A stretch of DNA of 64,000 nucleotides, taken from Aphanomyces cochlioides. Its lineage: Eukaryota > Oomycota > Saprolegniomycetes > Saprolegniales > Verrucalvaceae. The first letter of the stretch is position 1. Every line of letters starts with the position of its first letter. Below, one piece after another: positions 32,041-43,491 of this stretch. The stretch spans positions 1,240,001 through 1,304,000 of the forward strand of contig JAHQRK010000015.1 of the NCBI GenBank assembly GCA_019828595.1. The letters run 5' to 3'. A program made the translations under genes and the position numbers. The notes beneath the pieces are model-generated. The model searched no databases and was not told the origin of the DNA. It saw only the letters and a program-made list of their open reading frames with translations.

Positions 32041-33125
32041 CAGGAGCAGTGCGAGGGGAATTCACAAGTGACGGAGGACGACGGGGGGAAGCTTTCTCGA
32101 CGGGATTGCAAGCTGTCGGTCCTTCTGAGTCATGAGGATTACTCCGACTTGGGAAAAGTTCCTTGAGGTCGCTCTGTAATGAACAGCAGTGACCTCCTCG
32201 GGGCGGCCATTCCACGCCGTCATATTGTCGACTTTGGCGGTGGAAACGCGACAACAAGACGATCCTCTTCCGAGAACCAACGAGTGCAGCTTGGCTTTCG
32301 ACAATCAGAGTTACAACAGGACGATCTACCTCGAGGGGGTTCTCCCCGCCGTCTCTCTGGCTCCGAGTGTCGGCTGCAGCACCAGCGTCTTGCGCTGGAG
32401 GTTCTGGTCGGACACCACTCGCGGCGCATTATTCAACTCGCCGATGCCATAACTTTGGAATTCTCACGAAGTCGCATCTTAAATTCAAGATCGCGCATTG
32501 TAACCTGATCTTGTCACTGCTGAGACCGTCCAGCGCATGACGGTGCGCTCTACAGTGTACTCGTCTGCAATCCATAGCCATTCTCTGACTCTCCACTGGC
32601 ACGACGCCCCCCCAAGTGATCCCATCGTCAACTGCCGAGTAAGCGGGGGAATGAGGGGGATCCCAAGCGGAATACACTGACGTGCTAGAGTATAGTGCAG
32701 GAAGCCCCCCTCTATGGATAGCCATTGATCTGAAGCCCAGTGTGCGAATTCAGGGCACACAACACGTCCAAGCAAGCCACGTATAGCTCTGCTACGACAT
32801 CATCGCAGGCAGCAAGGATCAAAGTCAACACGGGGGAGACAAGGGGGGATAGGGGGGGGCTGGGCTAACTGATCGATCGATTTTATCCTTCCTTGGGGAC
32901 ATCTTTTCGTCCTCCGCAGGGGGTCAAAGGAAGAAGAATTGACCGCTTGATGGTAGAGCGGAATTGCTTCCAACTCGCTGGCAGAAGCGCTCTGACGATG
33001 GAAAGTCAGATCTAGTGTCGTTGAAGTGCAGAACGGACGCACAACTTCTCAGACCCAGACGAGGCCTTCCCCCGCTCCTCTGCACCTCATTCTCTCACTT
33101 GCCAATTTGCTTTCGACTGCTCACG
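32041..33125. other. intergenic region between two divergent secreted-protein genes
   Basis: No confident gene. Several 80-130 codon ORFs overlap on both strands without domains. A plus-strand stretch near 32280-32450 (AFDNQSYNRTIYLEGVLP) may be a fragment of a real gene. A G-run lies at 32850. Confidence 0.4.
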
Positions 33126-33314
33126 ATGAAGTCCATGGCTGTAATCTTCCTCGGTGCCATCCTCGTGTCGCTCCAAGTTGCCCAAGCCGTGACCAAGTGC
33201 ACGGCCACTCGCCCATGTCCCGCGGGATACACTTGCGACGTCGAATGCACGGAACCCTTGCCAAACCGTCCTTCGAAATGCTTTTATCCTGGCACTTGCG
33301 TCGCCAACAAGTAA
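33126..33314 (+). CDS. small secreted cysteine-rich protein, 62 aa
   Basis: A complete 62-residue frame. Residues 1-22 are a signal peptide (MKSMAVIFLGAILVSLQVAQA). The mature part of about 40 residues has six cysteines, spaced like a small disulphide-stabilised domain (KCTATRPCPAGYTCDVEC, and later KCFYPGTC). The protein is expected to be exported. Function unknown; oomycetes secrete many such proteins, as effectors, protease inhibitors or wall components, and none of these can be assigned from sequence. A relative lies 1.1 kb away in divergent orientation. Confidence 0.8.
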   Translation: MKSMAVIFLGAILVSLQVAQAVTKCTATRPCPAGYTCDVECTEPLPNRPSKCFYPGTCVANK

Positions 33315-33908
33315 ACCTGCTCGCGCTGTCTTCTCAGCTGTTTGACATAACTCGATGCATCCAAACTTGCTTGACAATTGATCTTTCCTTGTTTTCCAGC
33401 CGTTCTCCATCGAAACATGCGCACAGCTTCGAGCGACAACATGGTTGGATCCAACATTGACCTCGTTTCTTGTCGACACGATCGAATGCTCCATGCGGGG
33501 CCTAAGGGGGGAGTTCATGGGAACAAGGGGAAGATCATGGGAGGGGGGAGAGGTGGTGCCATGGGAAGTGCCGTCCATGGACGGCTACCTCAGTGGTCGA
33601 TCCTCCATGTCCATGGCGGCGACGACACGAGTCTTGGCTGCAACAATTCGAGCGTAGCGTAGTCTTGAGCCTGCTGTCCATTGTTCCAGCCGCTCCGATT
33701 CACGGACGTAGTCGACCACCGTCAAGTCTAGCATTTGCAAGCATTGTCGTCATTAAGATTGTTCATCGAGCTCCTCTCTCTCTCTTCATGATCCAAAGTT
33801 GACAATTTCGACAACGGAGCGAGGACAAGTGCAAGCAGTCGTGAGCCAACTCGTGAGCATCTTTGTGGCCTTCGTGATATTGTACATGGCGTCTCTCTAT
33901 CTGGTCGT
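33315..33908. other. stretch without a confident gene
   Basis: No gene seen. G-rich tracts near 33500-33560. The 3-prime end of the PPR-like gene lies at its right border. Confidence 0.45.
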
Positions 33909-36900
33909 CTACGCGAGGACCATCGGGCATCCTTGCGCATCGGCTTGGCTTTGAATGTACTTGAGCGACATCTTGTTGGCGCATCCAAAGCGCGCAATCT
34001 GTCGACTCAGCGCGGCAAAGACGTCCGGGTCGAATGCTTTCTCTCTGGAATCTACATGGCAGTCGTCAATCTTTCCACCGCGGCATTTGTCGTCTACCTG
34101 CTAGCATTTGTGCCAATATCGAGACGACTTTTTCCATCTCTCGACTCGACGTCACGGCGTTGATGACTTGGAGGATCGTCGTCGAGTCGACGGCAAATCC
34201 ATCGCATTCCATTTGAATCACGACGTTGCAAACACGCTCGACGAGTCCTAAACGCCGCCGTCAGCGCAAAGTCATCGAGATTTTTGCAAACCTTTCCCGA
34301 GCCCGACGTGGATCAGCCCCAAGTAGACTCCAGCGCAGTGCTTGATGGTCAGCATGGAGCCCATGAGAACAAAGCCGCGATCGATGTCGGTCTCCGCGAC
34401 GACTTTGGCAAAGACAGTCTTGAAGAAAACGTCGTCTGGCGTCGGGCCATCCGTCATGAGCACTGCATACAAGCGCACGAGCTCGTCCAGGTTGTGGTTT
34501 TGGCTCAGGAGCAGCGCATAGACCGTCGCAAACTTGACGTCCATCTTGACATTCTGCGCTTCCATCATGTCGAGGATCATATTGGCTTGACTCGTCGGCG
34601 CTTTGATAAAGAGCTGGCTTTCCAGCATGAGTGTGTACATGACGAGCGTCGGCCATTCATTTCGCCTACGAATTCCACGCCATCAGATCCACAAGAGGGC
34701 CAAGGAACGTACTCTGAATAGGCATGGAGGATCGCATATTGCAGCTCCGTCGACTGACGCCGCGCGAGACGCAACGAATCGAATAAACAATTGCTGTCGG
34801 GGAGAAATGACAGCCTACAACGAGAGCGTCAACCACCTCTCGTCGTCAGAATGACGACTTACTTGTTGGCTAGAAACATCTCAATGAACGCCAAGCCGAC
34901 GTCCGTCATGACGGCATCATTGGCGCAGCACATGAGTGCTTTGCGGTAGATTTTCTTGTTCCATTGCGCCGGTGGAACATCCTCCAAGAGCTCGAGCAAG
35001 CTTCGGACGAATGTTTGGTTCTGCCTCTCGCCCTGCGTTGATAAAAAGAGCGCAGACTGGAGCACGGGAAGCGTCACGGTCGTCGGATGGCGCTCGAGAA
35101 GCTCTGTGCGGAAGAACTCGGCGACATCGCGGCCATTGCGGTCGTACATGTTGAGCATCGCGCTCGTTGCAGTCGCCGTTGGCGTCACGCCATGCTCTGC
35201 CTACATCGAGAGAGAGAGTTCATGCCTCGAAGTTGCTGGAATACCATCAAGTTCCAAATCGAATGCGCGGTTTCTTCGTTGTCCGCCTTGCAGCAGGCGA
35301 CGATCGCCAATTGGAAGGCTTGATCCGTCGGCGTCGAGCGCTTTGGCTCGCGGAGCCACTGCTGAAGGACGTTGATCGCTTGGAACGTCGTCTTGGGCAT
35401 TTGCATCGCCCTTGTGAACCACGAGAGATACACGCCGTCCTTGAGCGTGATGCCGTCGTCGGCGCAGACGAGAAGCCATTCCATCGCGTCTTGGAACGTG
35501 TCCTTGTTGTGCACCAACGCCGCGAGCATGCGCTGCCACTAAAATGTCGACAGGTTTGACAAATTCCACGCTGAGTTTGGCCTCACCATGGGGCGATCAA
35601 ACGCCGAGGCCGCCCGGACGGCGTCGCGAACGCGGCGGGCTGTCTTGACGTCCGAGTCGTTGAGTAAATCGACGACAGCGATGTGGCCGACGTGCGCCAA
35701 GTCGTCCACGGCGCTCATTTTTGACACAGTGGAGGCAACGAACGGCCCGATTTGTTGCAAAGCAGTGACTTCAGCGGATGGAGAACGCCCAGGCGCTATT
35801 GCTTCACTGCCAGCGGCACGGAGAGCAAGCATGAGTGTCCGTCGATTCGGCGCCAAGGACTCGTCCTTGCTGTCGACGAGAAAATCGACCAAGTCTGCGA
35901 GGAGAACGTGATCTACAGAGCATCTAGCGCCGACGTCGTTGAGAAGAGAATACCTTGAGGCTCTGGAGAAGCGACGAAAGCGTCCATGGCCACGTTGATC
36001 ATGCCGCAGTCAAGGAGCTTCCAGTCAATGTCGTCGAGAATTTGTCGGAGGAATTGAAGATCTCGCATTCCCGCCGCGGAATTGACCGCCATGGCAATCA
36101 ACGCTGAGTCCTACAAGCCACTCCAGTCAGAACAACGAGCTCTAGCGGCATGGAGAGACCTGTTCAGTTCCTCTAGAAGCAATGGCATCGGCGTAGTACT
36201 GCTTGAATCGCTCCATGTCTCCATGGGGATTTCCTTCCACCGGCCGGACGAGCGTCATCATGTATCCCGACATGATTGATGTGATGCGAATCGACGGCCT
36301 TGCTTTGATCCAGTCGTAGCCTACAAAATACAGTCAAGAGGACCGGCAGCGACAGTCTACGGACATTCAATCGCAGTGTCATGCTCGCCGTGCTCAGCGG
36401 CGGCACGGAGTAATTCTTGGGTCATAGTCGATGTGACGTTGAAGGGCCACGCCTCGAAGTGAGCAAAGAACGCCTTCATGACCTCGTTCACCGTCACACT
36501 CCCACGATCAAAATCAGGCTGGAGAAAGACTCTGAAAATGCGCGTCCACACGTCAATCGGCGTCCGATTCAACGTCGCAAAGCGGATCAACTCAAGGATC
36601 TACTGACGTTTCAGCGCTCATGGATGGAAGATCGACAAACCTGAGGCATAAGACGATGGTCCACGAGGTGCAAAAGGACGTCGTGGAGCTGTGATGCGCT
36701 GATCGAGTCGATCGAAGCGCAATAACTTCGAAAGAGGCACGGAATGCTAGTCGCCGCTTTGGGATTGACACAATGCTGGTGGATCACTTTCTTGGCAGCT
36801 CGCATCATTTCATCCTTGCCGATCGCTAGAGACATTTGCCGTAGGACCTACAACATCCACTGTGATGGAACTGCAGTTGCTCCTCGCGTGTACTTTGATA

Positions 36901-37394
36901 ATGTCCATGTCGCGATGGAGTGGATCAATGTAGGGAAAAGCTTTGGTCGAGTCGACAAGCAGAGCGAGAACATGTGGAGCGAGAGAAGGATGCCGTCGCA
37001 GGAGGTGGAAATGACTGCTTGGGCCATCTTGCTGCAAATATTTGGCTAATTCTGAATGATCTTGTCGGAATGCCGGCCCGAGCGCATCGCGCCATGCATT
37101 CTCCGGCCACCATGTCAATGCCATGTGCCAGCTATCTTTCTTGTTCGCCAGCAAGTCCTGCAATGAAACGACGCGTTGGGTCGTATTTGACGAGAGCCAC
37201 ACGGCGCGTGGCTGCCGGAAAAGCCCAGAAAGAGGCCGACGGCGGCTCCATCGACCAAGCATGGCGCAATTTCTGCTGGTGTCCAAGTAAAAATCTACCG
37301 GATGTCCGGATAATGGACCAAACGAGCGCGAGAAAGACGGCATGTCGGCCAGAACGGCACCGAAGACGACGTTCGAAGGCCCTGGAGACGTCAT
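33909..37394 (-). CDS. PPR-like helical-repeat protein, twelve exons, 998 aa
   Basis: Exons on the minus strand: 37394-36852, 36814-36641, 36599-36365, 36320-36160, 36110-35954, 35912-35587, 35538-35245, 35200-34863, 34814-34713, 34665-34292, 34247-34098, 34051-33909. Introns are 37-50 bases and all phases close, giving 998 residues. The product is almost wholly helical with repeat-like stretches such as IWNLMAEHGVTPTATATSAM, LQYAILHAYSERNEWPTL and MECDGFAVDSTTILQVINAV, which match the helix-turn-helix rhythm of pentatricopeptide repeats. PPR proteins bind RNA, mostly in mitochondria; no clear targeting sequence is seen at the N-terminus, so the location is open. The first intron border (36852 or 36855) is the least certain. 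I did not count exact repeats. Confidence 0.82.
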
Positions 37395-38138
37395 TTCTCT
37401 ATAGAAGAAGCCGAAGAGAGATGACGAAGGAGGCTAGAGGTATTGGGTCTCAGCATTTCTCGTGATTGTGTTCAATATGTGACCTAAGCTGTGGATTCAC
37501 GAAGGAAGGTGTCACGACGACGCTACTAGGTCAATTCAGCTCTTAGATTGCCCACATGACGATCTTTATTCGCACCTAGTGTATGTGGCGAGTCTGTCTG
37601 CTTGTCCATCGCGTGAAGTCGAAAACGACCGTGAGTGGACGAGACAACGACAGGAAAGCGCATGGTTCTTGCCGCCATCTCGATCTTCTTTGTCTATCAG
37701 CGTTACGTCCACTTGGAAGGACGACTCCAGGGCGATTCTATCCATGTCATTCACGTCCAGAGTGGAGGCACTCAAGTTCATATCCTCGTCGAGTCCAACC
37801 AGAGCCCAGTTCGTTGGACGTACCCACCTTCCCACTGTTCAATTGTGATTCACTTCAAGAGTCTTCTATCGCTCATGTCAGCGTCGTTGTGGCTGGTTTG
37901 CTTGCTCGAATCCACGCGCACAGTTGGTCAAGTGCGTTCGACGGCACGACGGAGTGTTCACCGCCCATTGCTGTCCTCATTAATGGCCCCGTTGCAGCAG
38001 GTACAAAGAAGCCACAACCGCGATTACCATGAGAAATCTGAACAACTTGATAGGGCAGTGGGGCTTATCTTTTCAACTCATTCCACGATCAGCTCCGCGT
38101 TCACGCTAAGTTCTTCACGCCATGCTGTTGCACTCTAG
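37395..38138. other. stretch without a confident gene
   Basis: Two overlapping plus-strand ORFs (37583-38032 and 37635-38138). The second reads YQRYVHLEGRLQGDSIHVIHV, which looks protein-like, and starts with a hydrophobic stretch, but no splice model or family could be supported. It may be a decayed gene. Confidence 0.4.
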
Positions 38139-38567
38139 AGTAATAGCTACTAAAGGTATTTCGTAACCCAACCCCACAAAAACTACAACGACAAGCAGCA
38201 ACAATTATCCATCATGGTAATCAGATCATTTCACACCATCAAAAAGCATCTCCATAAGACATATGGACGCAATGCGGATCAGCAAGTACTTCTCAAGGGA
38301 CAAAGTGCAACAAAAACCCAAAATACACACGCCAAACGATCAAACGTCAAAATGTAGTAGAGTTATGCATCTGAAATCGTAATTAGAATCTGAGTCGTCA
38401 GAAGCATCTGAAAGCAACAATTACTCCTCAAGGGACAAAACACAAAATACACATTGCGGCGGCAGCGGGTGGTTATTGAAGTGCAACCGTAAGTGGAGCA
38501 TAAAGATCAATATCCAATTGAGGTGGAAAGTTGGGTGGCAAAGGACTGGTTGCAGGTAGCTGCAGGA

Positions 38568-39446
38568 CTAGACGCGAATCCAATTGTATGACAGTGTTGG
38601 GCGGGGCAATTGGACGCCATGATGAACAACGTGATGCACTTTGTAGGATGGATTGTGAGGGTCCAATTTAATACAGATGATGTAAACCACAGTGTCTACC
38701 ATTGCCCACTGGTTGGCCTTCCAATCAAGATTGGCCCAACTCTGGGACCACGCCACTTCCCATTTCACAGTGTGGAAGTTGCCCCAATCGTCGAGACCAG
38801 GAGGCAACTGAACGTTGTATGGAGGCTGTGCAAGGACTCGACGGGGTATAAGACACAAATCTGGCTCGAGGCGGCGGATATTGGTTTGATACGCATCTAA
38901 GGAAATCTCTACAAAGTCACTTCGAGTGTGGGTAGCATCACGGATAGCAGCCAACAATTCCCCAACATATGTTGCATGTTCTCGAGACGGCAATTCAACA
39001 ATGAAAATCTTCCCATTGATCTATTCCATGTTTTTCGACTTGAGTTGCTGGTCGTCGCTCGTAACAAAAGCTTCCCAATCACTTAGGGAAGCATCTCCCA
39101 AGTACATCATTCCCTTTTCGAGCTCTTTCTCCACGAGCTTCCAGTCGAGAGATTTGATCTTCTGATTGATCGAATGGATTGCCATCAACTCACCTTGATT
39201 TGGTTCTGGAATGACCGCAGTGGGTGCTGGAACGATCATTGTGTTCCAAGATGGTTTTTCTTCAATTCGAGGTTGCTTCGAATCAGTTGGTGTCGCGCTG
39301 TTGTTGGTTCGACTTCTCTTGGGGTTGCCTTCTTCGACTGTTGCACTGCTACGTTTGAGACCCTGCGCAGAGGGAACGCTGTCGTCGCCACGGACTGCGT
39401 CGGAAGTGCTAAAGCGAAAGTGAAGCCGCCCCCGTCCCTGCTTCAA
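38568..39446 (-). CDS. element-borne protein with Uma2-like (PD-(D/E)XK-type) C-terminal domain
   Basis: Two exons, up to 39446 down to 39066, and 39020-38568, with a 45-base intron joining DWEAF to INGKIFIVELPSREHATYVG. The first part is low-complexity and basic (SVPSAQGLKRSS, NPKRSRTNN). The second half runs HATYVGELLAAIRDATH, then RLEPDLCLIPRR, then TVKWEVAWSQSWANLDWKAN, an order that resembles Uma2-type nuclease folds, in which an acidic residue after a helix is followed by an E-V-x-S strand and a Lys in the next helix. The assignment rests on this order and is tentative. The frame is open upstream to 39446 (TTG); the real start was not found and may lie in another exon. Confidence 0.6.
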
Positions 39447-39843
39447 TCTGGCACACTTTCACCGGATAATAAATACTAGTATATGGATGTTCAATCTCTT
39501 CAAAAAGAATGAATGCTGCTGTGATTGCCGCGTCGGATCACCGCATTTGACGCAAGTAGTCTTAACGTCGTTTTTGATGGAGGCTGTGTATGATGTAGCG
39601 AACATTTGGGAAAAAGAACAAGAATATTGATGTCAGTCTTGAATTAAAAATAGAACATAAAGTATAGAACCGACAGATATCCGACAATTTCAGCCGTGTG
39701 ATTCGTTCGTACGACAAATCGTGCTCATTTATTGGCTGCTCCTTGATAGACAGCACCTGATTGGGCGAGGGCTGTGTCGGACAAGCAACATAACAGAAAT
39801 ATATCTCGGATCATGAATAAAAATATTTTGATTGGCTGGGAAT

Positions 39844-41235
39844 ATGCGTTCTGAAGGGATTGCCAGTTTGTTGAGAGCAATGAGCCGACCTCTCGCCCCA
39901 AAGCCGCCAGTGCCGCCAAAAGAAACGATTCACGCTTTGTTCTTGAGCAGCTCAACCCATCGACAGTATAAAACCTACCAAACGCAGTTTGAAGACTTCC
40001 GTGTGAAGCATAAAGATGGACTGCGCGGTGATGCTGCGACTCCAGACGACTACACCGATTTCCTTCACTTTTTGTATGAGAACGGTCGAAAGTCTAGGAC
40101 TGTCGATGCTGCTAAGAATGCTTTAGTATCATATTTCAAGCAACGACGGATTACGCCAAACCCAGCACAAGACTTGACAACAAAGCAGTACGTGGTTGGT
40201 CTTCAGAAATACAATAGACGCAACGACTTTGAGGACAAACAAAGGCTCATCCACTAACTGTCTTTGAAATGTCCACTATCATAAATTCCTTTGCCAAAAT
40301 GGATCCATTTGTTGGTGCCATGTACCGATTGCTCTTCTCTGGCTCCTATCTTGGTTGCTTCAGGATTAGCGAGATGCTTGCCTTGAAGTGGAGTGATGTC
40401 TGTCATGTGAAAGACGAGTCGGGTGACTAGTGCAATGGAGGTGGGGGTGACGATAAACGAGAATGATGATGTGAAGACTCATGGGACAACGTCGAGAACC
40501 TCGCAAACAACACGCACTACAAGCTCCTTGACCACTTCGAGTTGAACCGCCGACTGGACGGAATAGACTTGCTTGTACCCGAGATACAACTGAGTCGTTG
40601 ATGTAGAAAGATTGAAAAGACTTCGTGGTTGGATGTATTATAGCGTAGGATTAATTCAAGGGGGGTCAAAGCTACCACCAACCACCATAGCCCCAGCCTC
40701 CCCAGGGTCCACCCCAACGGCGGCCCCAGCCCCAGCGTCGGCCCCAACCCCAGCCTCCTCCCCATCCCCAGCGACCCCACTCCTTGGCTTCGCCGTCAGT
40801 ATCTATCCGTCCGTTTGCGTTGGCACAAAAAAGCCAGCGTTGAGAAGGAATGTCAAGTGTACAATCTTGTTGACGAAATTGCTTTTCCATGTTTGAAAAT
40901 TTGTGGCATGTATTCCGACTATATATCAATGACTCGAAGTTTGGCTGTCAATGTGCCAAACGATGCGTTTCTATTCCCAAATCTATCGCATCAATCCAAT
41001 GGACATGTTAAATTGGACTGGTTTAAGAGTGTCGAGCAAAATCAAGTCAGATCGTGCCTCAAAGATATTGTGAGCTCTACACCAAGTGTTCCGTCGTAGT
41101 GTTACTGTCACTCTGCACAGCATGCGTCGTGGTGGCTGTTTCTTTCGAGTTTTTGAGTCGTCGCAGCGTCGGTTCGACTTTAAAGAGCTTATGGCGTGGT
41201 GTAAATGGTCGGATGCAAAAACATGCTGTGAGTAA
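39844..41235 (+). pseudogene. Crypton-type tyrosine recombinase, decayed
   Basis: The N-terminal SAM-like domain is intact (39844-40257): STHRQYKTYQTQFEDF, then D-Y-T-D-F-L-H-F-L and YFKQ. The next frame carries the catalytic Arg box, RLLFSGSYLGCFRISEMLA. After a disrupted stretch (40430-40800) the C-terminal half resumes: DAFLFPNLSHQSNGH, the HxxR box HSMRRGGCFFRVFESS, RRFDFKELMAWCKW and DAKTCCE, where a TAA stands in place of the expected catalytic Tyr. Stops, a frameshift and an insertion make it a pseudogene. Confidence 0.8.
40672..40890 (-). CDS. short Gly/Trp-repeat ORF, 72 aa
   Basis: From ATG 40890 (MEKQFRQQDCTLDIPSQRW) the ORF ends in about 40 residues of WGWGGGWGWGRRWG-type repeats. 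It lies opposite the disrupted part of the Crypton gene and probably arose from a simple GGW-coding repeat; whether it is translated is not known. Confidence 0.3.
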   Translation of the reverse strand: MEKQFRQQDCTLDIPSQRWLFCANANGRIDTDGEAKEWGRWGWGGGWGWGRRWGWGRRWGGPWGGWGYGGWW

Positions 41236-41857
41236 TAATTCAAGTGAATTGAGTTTATCAAGTTCTATATAAATTAATTCATAACGATTGGTGTAAAATT
41301 AGATTACCGCCATTTTGATATGTCAAGCTCATATCAGCGATACGACAACCTCATCCGACAGTGTTTTGATTGGATAAAACTATGACATTGTTTCTGTGTC
41401 CAGACAGTTCGAGTTTGGCGATGGAGGTCGCTTGTACACTTGCTCTGCCCATGGATATCATGCAACCTAGTCTTTGTCTGTGCGTTTCAAGCTGTTGCTT
41501 TATGATTGAAGATGGCAAATCTCTGTGTCACAAACAAGTATGTCGATGAATTTGATTGATGTCACGAACGTGCATAGTGAGATCCATGACTTGAATCCTG
41601 CCACAGGCTTTTGCCAAGACTCGACTTCCAAAGCAATGTCTATCAGTGTACTGCCATGCTTTCGTTATTCTTCGACTGAAATGTCATTCGCATAGGTCAA
41701 TTCAATCGACCACTGCTTGCTAAGTGTGATCTTCTCCTGCAGCATTCCTCTCCCCTGCCCAACACCTTGATTTCTTGTCACACTGGCACCAGCGCAACAC
41801 AACGAACATCTTGTAAGTTTCTAGACTAACACCCGAGAGCATGCTAACTCTTTTGAT

Positions 41858-42427
41858 TTAGTTAAAGGAATGAAATATGTCGAAAGCTGTCGAATTGATA
41901 TGAAGGCTCATGTCTGATTTCACATCTGGGGTGAACCACTGATCCCATGCTTCCCTTGCCAAGTGTGCCGCAGGTATCATTTTGATCGACACATAGCTAT
42001 CAATTGTTTTTTGCCTTTTTGGTTGATTAATCGACGCTGTCACATTATTGATACTGCTCCCTGAGGCTTTCAAACGCTCAATAATTGCATTCACGATGGC
42101 GTCGACATCCTCACTGGACAAACTAGACTGAACCGAGACTCTGCTCTTTTGTTTTGATCCCGATCGAAGCAAATTTCGTGGATCTATATCATTGACGATG
42201 CTTTGTGTAATCAAATAATCATATAGAAATCTGACATTTTTTAACCTTGAGGTAGTTAATTATTAAATATCTGAAACACAAATCTGCATGAATAGGTTGA
42301 TTTCTTTTTTGTGACGATTCCGGGCACTGATTTTATCCAAGATATGTCTTTGATTTTTGTAATAGTAGTCATGATTTACCTTAACTCTTGGCTTTTTGTC
42401 TTCTGGTGATTTTTTTGGTGGAGCCAT
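41858..42427 (-). CDS. element-borne hypothetical protein
   Basis: An ATG at 42427 starts MAPPKKSPEDKKPRVK, a basic start followed by a good donor (GTAAAT). The main open part, 42214-41858, has no ATG of its own and reads LSSEDVDAIVNAIIERLKA, then QPKRQKTIDSYVSIKM and AREAWDQWFTPDVKSDM. The two are probably exons of one gene, but the exact acceptor is not settled. No family recognised. It abuts the right inverted end of the 4.6-kb element and so is taken as an element gene. Confidence 0.45.
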
Positions 42428-42741
42428 TTGCTATTGATTTTCCAATCTTGTTATACTATAAGATTTATAATTCAAGACTAAATTAATAACTAAATTGAGA
42501 TATGCAAAATACTCTGAGGGATGAGTATTTTGACGTTTGATCGTTTGGCGTGTGTAATTTGGGTTTTGTTGCACTTTGTCCCTTGAGAAGTACTTGCTGA
42601 TCCGCATTGCGTCCATATGTCTTATGGAGATGCTTTTTGATGGTGTGAAATGATCTGATTACCATGATGAATAATTGTTGCTGCTTGTCGTTGTAGTTTT
42701 TGTGGGGTTGGGGTACGAAATACCTTTAGTAGCTATTACTC

Positions 42742-43491
42742 TCTAGGGTGGAGATGCTCGAGAGGATTATGAAGTTGCTCTCAATCTCCGTCGGAGCCTG
42801 TGAGAGATCACAGAGCGGCTGCACCCAACGTCAGCCTACAGCAAGTGTCGAAAGCGATTGAAGCCTTGACAAGTCTGCATGAAGTCGACTCGATCAACAT
42901 GTACACAAGTGCTAAAGCTCATTTACCACCGCACAGTTGGAGTACGATCGCAATCCCAACTTCGCTCATCTTCCCATAGCCTTACCACAAAAGAACAACA
43001 AGACTGACTTGGACTTCGTGACTCGAACTCCTTGAATGGCCACGACTGCAGTCTTCCAAGACACTCTTCATCTCAGTTTTTTACTCTCGGCTCCCAAACG
43101 TTTTGTTCTAAAAGCATTGCTCAAGTGCCATGAAACTCCCAACCCCCAACTCTCGCGCGGCAATGCTGCCCAATTGTTCATCCCCTTGGCCATTTTGATG
43201 GAGGCAGTGGATCAGCATGGACAATCGAAAATTATCCCCCCCTGCAGCAGCAATGGAAGCCATGGGAACGCTAGGCGGCAGTTTCAATTACCAAGGCAAG
43301 TGTCGCTGGTGAAACCGCTGCTCGCCGTCGAAAGTAATCGCCAAGGAGTCGTAAACGTGCGACGAACTTTATCATCTCGAGCTGATTGGGGCTTGAGATT
43401 GACAAGCAGAGCTAAAATTAGGACGAAGCTCCGCGAGTTCTAGAGTTGGTTTCAAGGTCCAGAGGTCATTTTTGAAATCCTCACCTTCAGT
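42742..43491. other. spacer upstream of the ABC transporter
   Basis: No confident gene. A 135-codon plus-strand ORF (43036-43443) starts with ATG but shows no domain and ends 48 bases before the ABC transporter start; it could be a fragment. Confidence 0.45.

Larger units (their letters stand above)
38139..42741. mobile_element. 4.6-kb element with about 215-bp inverted ends
   Basis: 38139-38352 and 42527-42741 are inverted copies of each other, about 97 per cent identical with a few single-base differences. The ends read GAGTAATAGCTACTAAAGG. The interior holds a nuclease-like gene (38568-39446, minus), a decayed Crypton tyrosine recombinase (39844-41235, plus) and a further gene on the minus strand (41858-42427). 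Cryptons themselves lack inverted ends, so either the Crypton inserted into a TIR element or the whole is one composite. The outer flanking duplication was not identified. Confidence 0.8.
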
